A stretch of DNA of 9,444 bases from JAGDVO01 sp964590075 [NCBI: uncultured Aquificales bacterium] (GTDB taxonomy: Bacteria; Thermosulfidibacterota; Thermosulfidibacteria; Thermosulfidibacterales): positions 1 to 9,444 of the forward strand of contig CAZPXS010000014.1 of the NCBI GenBank assembly GCA_964590075.1, written 5' to 3'. The notes below the pieces were generated by a model, which was not told the DNA's origin, searched no databases, and saw nothing but the letters and a program-made list of their open reading frames with translations. The stretch's first letter is position 1, and each line of letters starts with the position of its first letter. Position numbers and translations under genes: made by a program. Positions 6,942-9,444 of this stretch are shown in pieces.

Positions 6942-6966
6942 GAGGTTAAAAGCAAGGTTTAACCTC
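6942..6966 (-). terminator. GAGGTTAAA/TTTAACCTC hairpin
   Basis: A perfect 9-bp stem with a 7-base loop lies just after the stop of the 136-aa SWIM gene. It could end that transcript, although only TTATC follows. It overlaps the AAACC box at 6956-6973, so it may instead be an operator. Confidence 0.4.
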
Positions 6967-6973
6967 AGGTTTT
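6956..6973 (-). promoter_or_regulatory. Paired AAACC boxes upstream of the 150-aa SWIM gene
   Basis: On the minus strand AAAACCTG is followed by TAAACC with the two AAACC cores 12 bp apart. The same pair and spacing occur at 7482-7499 and 8682-8699, each upstream of a structured leader. Confidence 0.45.
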
Positions 6974-6982
6974 CACTTAAAT

Positions 6983-7393
6983 TTAATCCTTACACAGCAC
7001 TTTTGCAAGTGCTATTAAATGCCTGCAGGTGCCATGCTTGTGATATTCTATGCATTTACAGTATCCATCAAGCCTGCCATGCTTGTCTATGATAAAGTAA
7101 GGTCTGTAGAGCCTCTCTCCATCCTTAATATCCCCCTCAATCGTGGCTTTCCCATCTTTTGCCATAGGAAAATAAGCCAAAAACCTGTCATACCCAAGCA
7201 CCTTAACTCCACATGGTTTTAAGAGCCACTGGCTATGCTTTTTGAGATACTCATGGCTCAGGTCTTTTGCCATCTTTTCAAGATACCTGTAATCCTGCAA
7301 CTGCCTGCGGATATCCTCAAAGCCTTCTTGTTCTGGCTTTGCCTCTGTGGTAAAATACTCAAAATCCTTCAGTAAAAGCTCCTCTGTCCTCAT
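6983..7393 (-). CDS. SWIM zinc-finger protein (136 aa)
   Basis: A SWIM motif lies at residues 112-125 (CKCIEYHKHGTCRH: C112, C114, C123, H125) followed by the helix LIALAKVL. The spacing CxC-x8-CxH is within the SWIM range. The first 60 residues are charged and helical, and about 62-108 look like beta strands (including YFIIDKHGRLDG just before the motif), the usual lead-in to a SWIM finger. AAAAAGGAGGT lies six bases before the ATG. The promoter upstream contains two identical 10-bp repeats. Apart from the motif, it shows little similarity to the 97-aa and 150-aa SWIM proteins nearby, so these are not recent tandem copies. A nucleic-acid-binding role is likely from the motif, but the partner is unknown. 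Confidence 0.85.
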   Translation of the reverse strand: MRTEELLLKDFEYFTTEAKPEQEGFEDIRRQLQDYRYLEKMAKDLSHEYLKKHSQWLLKPCGVKVLGYDRFLAYFPMAKDGKATIEGDIKDGERLYRPYFIIDKHGRLDGYCKCIEYHKHGTCRHLIALAKVLCKD

Positions 7394-7423
7394 TTTTCTA
7401 CCTCCTTTTTGGTTTCTATTTGT

Positions 7424-7453
7424 GAATTACGCTAACTTGAGCTAACTTGACAA
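7424..7453 (-). promoter_or_regulatory. Promoter of the 136-aa SWIM gene with tandem repeat spacer
   Basis: On the minus strand TTGTCA (7453-7448), an 18-base spacer and TAATTC (7429-7424) resemble a sigma-70 promoter. The spacer region contains two exact TCAAGTTAGC copies. Confidence 0.5.
7431..7450 (-). repeat. Two exact tandem copies of a 10-bp repeat
   Basis: TCAAGTTAGC (minus strand) occurs twice head to tail at 7450-7441 and 7440-7431, one helical turn apart, within the promoter spacer. This is a good layout for a regulator binding on one face of DNA. Confidence 0.6.
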
Positions 7454-7481
7454 AACCTGCTTTGAGGGTTATCCTTATACC

Positions 7482-7499
7482 TAAACCTGTTTATAAACC
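7482..7499 (+). promoter_or_regulatory. Paired AAACC boxes upstream of the 215-aa gene
   Basis: TAAACCTG at 7482 and TAAACCTG at 7494 are 12 bp apart; a further TAAACC follows at 7505. TATTAA at 7502-7507 could be a -10 element leading into the leader at 7519. Confidence 0.45.
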
Positions 7500-7518
7500 T
7501 GTATTAAACCCCTTACCC

Positions 7519-7651
7519 GGCAGAACCTTCTTGCAGGGTAGCCCCCCTTAAGCTCTCTATCTTACCAACGGAGAACCTAAGGGGGGCTACCCTGCTCCTC
7601 AAAATGCTTTAACTCCCAAAAAGCTTTAAAACTCTAAAAGGAGGTTCTGCC
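7519..7651 (+). promoter_or_regulatory. Structured 5' leader hiding the ribosome binding site of the 215-aa gene
   Basis: GGCAGAACCTTCTT (7519-7532) pairs with AAGGAGGTTCTGCC (7638-7651) with one mismatch, covering the ribosome binding site right up to the ATG. Immediately inside, 7533-7550 and 7578-7595 form a perfect 18-bp GC-rich stem with a 27-base loop. The outer helix continues directly from the inner one on the 5' side. This is the strongest of the three leaders in the window. Confidence 0.75.
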
Positions 7652-8299
7652 ATGACAAACCTTGCCATTCAGAACGGCTCAGCCACAACCTTTAGTCTGC
7701 CAGTCCCCGTAGAGGCTATGAGGTCTCTGCTCTCTGAGAGGAAAAACCTCATAGTCAAAATAGGGGACGCCTATGAAATCTCAAGACCTTTAGCCCTTGA
7801 GCTTTACCGCCTTCTGACAGAAGAGGTCATCAAAGCAGGTGGGTCTATCAGAGAGAGCCAGCAGGTTCAGTATGCAAGTCCTGAGATGGTTATAGTGAGT
7901 GTCAGTGTAGCTATCCAGATAGGAAATCAGGAGGTAGTCCTTACGGAAATTGGAGAGGCTTACTCAAAGGAAAAGGGCAAAGACACTACTCTTGCAAGGA
8001 CAGCCTTTACAAGAGCATGGAAAAGGGTTCTTGAGAGGATAGCTGGAGAGGACTTTATAAACAGGTTCATTCTTCAGGCTTTCCCTCGGGGAACGGTGGT
8101 AGCTCCAGCCTCTCAAAAACAGGTAGAGTTTATCAGAAAGCTCCTCACAGATGGCAGGCTCACACAGGAGAAGATAGCCTCTCTTAAGGAAAGTGGCTTA
8201 CTCACAGAGGACTTTGACCTTGAGAAAGCTCTTGAGGAGGGTCTCTCTTCTGATGTGGCTAAGCTCCTCATTGACACAGCTCTTGGAAAGAGGAGGTAG
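7652..8299 (+). CDS. Hypothetical protein, possible single-strand annealing or ssDNA-binding factor (215 aa)
   Basis: No family is recognised with confidence. Residues 76-104 form strands (VIVSVSVAIQIGNQEVVLTEIGEAY) followed by KEKGKDTTLARTAFTRAWKRVLERIAGEDF at about 106-135; a strand pair followed by an Ala/Arg-rich helix recalls the core of Rad52/ERF-type annealing proteins of phages. ASQKQVEFIRKLL (153-165) resembles the Q-x-x-x-I-x-x-L tail seen in many phage recombination and DNA-binding proteins. The last 40 residues are helical and acidic. An AAAAGGAGG site precedes the ATG, but it is complementary to an upstream segment, so expression may be folded shut. A zinc-ribbon gene follows after four bases. 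A recombination role would fit an element with its own replication protein; it is only a suggestion. Confidence 0.75.
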   Translation: MTNLAIQNGSATTFSLPVPVEAMRSLLSERKNLIVKIGDAYEISRPLALELYRLLTEEVIKAGGSIRESQQVQYASPEMVIVSVSVAIQIGNQEVVLTEIGEAYSKEKGKDTTLARTAFTRAWKRVLERIAGEDFINRFILQAFPRGTVVAPASQKQVEFIRKLLTDGRLTQEKIASLKESGLLTEDFDLEKALEEGLSSDVAKLLIDTALGKRR

Positions 8300-8303
8300 T
8301 GCC

Positions 8304-8600
8304 ATGAGGAAGAGGGAATTTCTTGTAGATATCTCAGGTCAGGTCTTCTCTGTGAAAGTGCCTCTTGTATGTGATTACTGCAATACGGAAATCTCCGACT
8401 ATGAGGGTTATGTGGAAACAGGCTATGCTAAGGTCTATAGAGATAAGGCTGGTGAAGAGTGGATAGAGGCTTGCATATGTGAAAAGTGCAGAAGAAAGCT
8501 CTTTAAGAAATTTCCTGTGGTAGAAGACAAGGAGCTGGCTCACTCTGTAGCATCTGCTATTGATAGACCACCACAGGTAATAGGCTTTACATGGCGGTAA
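8304..8600 (+). CDS. Small zinc-ribbon protein (98 aa)
   Basis: Two cysteine pairs, C23-x2-C26 and C59-x2-C62 (with an extra C57), fit a zinc ribbon or treble-clef fold of about 40 residues. In between lie strands (EGYVETGYAKVYRD) and the second pair is followed by a basic helix (RRKLFKKF). No enzyme motif is seen. The start at 8304 is chosen because AGGAGG lies just upstream and only four bases separate it from the preceding stop; the frame is open back to 8193, but that part overlaps the upstream gene in a different frame. It is clearly co-transcribed with the 215-aa gene and ends before a strong hairpin. It is likely a DNA- or RNA-binding accessory protein; this is inference from the fold. 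Confidence 0.8.
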   Translation: MRKREFLVDISGQVFSVKVPLVCDYCNTEISDYEGYVETGYAKVYRDKAGEEWIEACICEKCRRKLFKKFPVVEDKELAHSVASAIDRPPQVIGFTWR

Positions 8601-8615
8601 GCTCTAAGCTCTTCT

Positions 8616-8633
8616 GAGGGGGTCTTCCCCCTC
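8616..8633 (+). terminator. GAGGGGG/CCCCCTC hairpin terminator
   Basis: A perfect 7-bp GC-rich stem with a TCTT loop follows the zinc-ribbon gene by 15 bases and is trailed by TTACCTTTCCCTTT. The sequence around it closely resembles the hairpins at 6344-6360 and 9267-9284. Confidence 0.65.
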
Positions 8634-8681
8634 TTACCTTTCCCTTTAGGCAGGCTTGGTGGTGCTTTTTCTAAGTATCAC

Positions 8682-8699
8682 TAAACCTGTCTGTAAACC
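8682..8699 (+). promoter_or_regulatory. Paired AAACC boxes upstream of the 151-aa gene
   Basis: TAAACCTG at 8682 and TAAACC at 8694 are 12 bp apart, as at 7482-7499 and 6956-6973. The structured leader begins five bases later. Confidence 0.45.
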
Positions 8700-8703
8700 A
8701 TTA

Positions 8704-8798
8704 ATGGCGGTGCCTCCTTAGGGGGTTTGGCTTATCTGAGCCTTTTGTAGGTTCTGACAAGCCAAAACCCTAAACAAAACCCTAAAGGAGGTACCGCC
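8704..8798 (+). promoter_or_regulatory. Structured 5' leader hiding the ribosome binding site of the 151-aa gene
   Basis: ATGGCGGTGCCTCCTTAGGG (8704-8723) is an inverted copy of the ribosome binding site and start (about 8781-8800). GGCTTATCTGAGCC (8729-8742), identical to the 14-mer in the leader of the 150-aa SWIM gene, can pair with GGTTCTGACAAGCC (8750-8763) at 11 of 14 positions. The proximal arm contains two AAAACCCTAAA copies (8763-8775 region and 8777-8787), which allow two pairing registers. Confidence 0.65.
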
Positions 8799-9254
8799 AT
8801 GAAAACCTTAGTTCAAACCCAAACCAAAACCAAAACCTACTCAGTATCTCTGGACTTTAGCAACCCTGTTGAAGTCCAGAGTGCCTATGAGGCTGGCTTT
8901 GTGGTGGCTTTACACCTGAAGCCACATACCTGCAATCTGCTTTGCAACTTCACTGAAAAGCTCACATGGGACGACAAAGCCCTCAAGGTAGCCCAGAGGC
9001 TCTACTCTGAAAGGCTCAACATCTTCAGGTATATTAGACCCTCGAGGCTCAGGTCTTGGAATTCCCCACTTCCAAGCTCTACCACCTTTAGCTTTCTAAA
9101 ACTGCTTATACTGAGCTGTGAAAGAGGACATACTCTCATAACCTTTCCGGCTCTTACCTCAATCCTCATTGAAGTCTCCTGCAATGGTGAGCCACTTTCT
9201 GATGAGGAATTTGAAGAGTTCCTCTGCGGACTATGTGAAGGCTTTGTGTCCTGA
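8799..9254 (+). CDS. Hypothetical protein (151 aa)
   Basis: Not recognised. The N-terminus has a short QTQTKTKT repeat (residues 6-13), followed by alternating strands and helices. Four cysteines (45, 49, 107 and others near 128 and 143-146) do not form a standard zinc motif. The centre (81-96) is rich in Ser, Arg and Pro, and the C-terminus is acidic (LSDEEFEEF). No signal peptide or membrane segment is evident. The AAAGGAGGT site and ATG are both copied in reverse upstream, as for two other genes here, suggesting control by RNA folding. The first codons contain several AAACC runs that continue the AAACC-rich leader. It appears to be a single-gene unit that ends at the hairpin 9267-9284. Confidence 0.75.
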   Translation: MKTLVQTQTKTKTYSVSLDFSNPVEVQSAYEAGFVVALHLKPHTCNLLCNFTEKLTWDDKALKVAQRLYSERLNIFRYIRPSRLRSWNSPLPSSTTFSFLKLLILSCERGHTLITFPALTSILIEVSCNGEPLSDEEFEEFLCGLCEGFVS

Positions 9255-9266
9255 ACTTTTTCTCCT

Positions 9267-9284
9267 GAGGGGTTTCTGCCCCTC
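9267..9284 (+). terminator. GAGGGG/CCCCTC hairpin terminator
   Basis: A 6-bp GC stem with a 6-base loop follows the 151-aa gene by 12 bases. It shares the flanking CTCCT on the left with the hairpin at 6344-6360 (read on its own strand). Confidence 0.5.
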
Positions 9285-9313
9285 CTGCCTATCCTTTACA
9301 GAAAGTATTGTCT

Positions 9314-9327
9314 GTCAAAGCTTTGAC
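9314..9327. promoter_or_regulatory. Perfect 14-bp palindrome GTCAAAGCTTTGAC
   Basis: The palindrome has no loop, so it fits a binding site for a dimeric protein better than a terminator. It lies in a non-coding stretch between the hairpin at 9284 and the tandem repeat at 9361. Confidence 0.45.
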
Positions 9328-9360
9328 CTTTCCGTAATATTGCCGAAAAACAAACATAAA

Positions 9361-9385
9361 TTAACCATACTAAACCATACTAAAC
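9361..9385 (+). repeat. About 2.5 tandem copies of TAAACCATAC
   Basis: Units begin at 9361 (TTAACCATAC, one base different), 9371 (TAAACCATAC) and 9381 (TAAAC). The 10-bp period and AAACC core recall the AAACC boxes upstream of other genes here, though the spacing differs. Confidence 0.5.
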
Positions 9386-9417
9386 AAGAAAATGTTAAAT
9401 TTACAAGTCAAGTATTT

Positions 9418-9444
9418 ATGCGGGTTTGGTTGATATTCAATGAG
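9418..9444 (+). CDS. Possible start of a further gene (partial, 9 codons)
   Basis: ATG at 9418 opens a frame reading MRVWLIFNE to the window edge. It lies after an AT-rich stretch with tandem repeats that could be a promoter, but there is no ribosome binding site and the piece is far too short to judge. Other than this and the hairpin, palindrome and repeat listed, nothing is seen in 9255-9444. Confidence 0.25.

Noticed and set aside
6593-6955. 120-codon minus-strand frame over the SWIM gene and its leader
   Set aside because: It is in a different frame from the SWIM protein, spans the structured leader and lacks a ribosome binding site.
6859-7222. Plus-strand frames of 77 and 67 codons
   Set aside because: They are antisense to the 136-aa SWIM gene and its leader region; no ribosome binding site or family resemblance.
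7482-7510. TAAACC copies as a CRISPR array or plasmid iterons
   Set aside because: The copies are too short and few for CRISPR, and they recur upstream of genes, which fits regulatory boxes better.
7519-7651. The hairpin-rich leader as a tRNA, IS end or miniature transposon
   Set aside because: No cloverleaf or CCA end is visible, no target-site duplication flanks it, and its outer arm is matched to the ribosome binding site.
8193-8303. Long N-terminal extension of the zinc-ribbon protein
   Set aside because: It overlaps the 215-aa gene in another frame and reads as low-complexity Leu/Arg/Ser; ATG 8304 has a strong AGGAGG.

Overview
The window looks like part of a plasmid, virus or integrated element of a thermophilic bacterium, most likely of Aquificales type. 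This is inferred from coding style only: Arg is mostly AGA/AGG, Lys and Glu are abundant, and genes are tightly packed behind strong AGGAGG ribosome binding sites. The element interpretation rests on a primase-polymerase/helicase replication protein, a CI-like repressor facing the replication operon, an excisionase-like helix-turn-helix protein, and many small proteins of unknown function. No rRNA, tRNA, CRISPR array, transposase or integrase was seen.

Left part (1-4518, minus strand) is a four-gene operon, read from right to left: a 205-residue unknown protein, a 355-residue protein resembling the DUF4338/DruA family, a 97-residue SWIM-like zinc protein, and a Prim-Pol plus DUF927 helicase that runs off the left edge. 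The genes overlap or nearly touch. A good TTGACA-N16-TAAAAT promoter lies at 4555-4582.

The switch (4519-5807) consists of an AT-rich divergent control region with four similar TATTTTTTGTA boxes, a tandem-HTH repressor that appears to be translated from a leaderless transcript, and a small excisionase-like HTH protein. The inferred role is control of the replication operon.

The right part (5817-9254) holds a membrane-anchored Cys-rich protein, two further SWIM zinc-finger proteins (minus strand), then on the plus strand a 215-residue possible recombination protein with a zinc-ribbon protein, and a 151-residue unknown. Three of these genes (starts at 6825 minus, 7652 plus, 8799 plus) encode dissimilar proteins but share an unusual leader. 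Each has an upstream inverted copy of its own ribosome binding site and start codon, further internal hairpin pairing, and a pair of AAACC boxes 12 bp apart upstream. Related GAGGGG/CCCCTC hairpins close three transcription units. This shared leader plus the trio of SWIM proteins is the most promising candidate for an undescribed regulatory system here.
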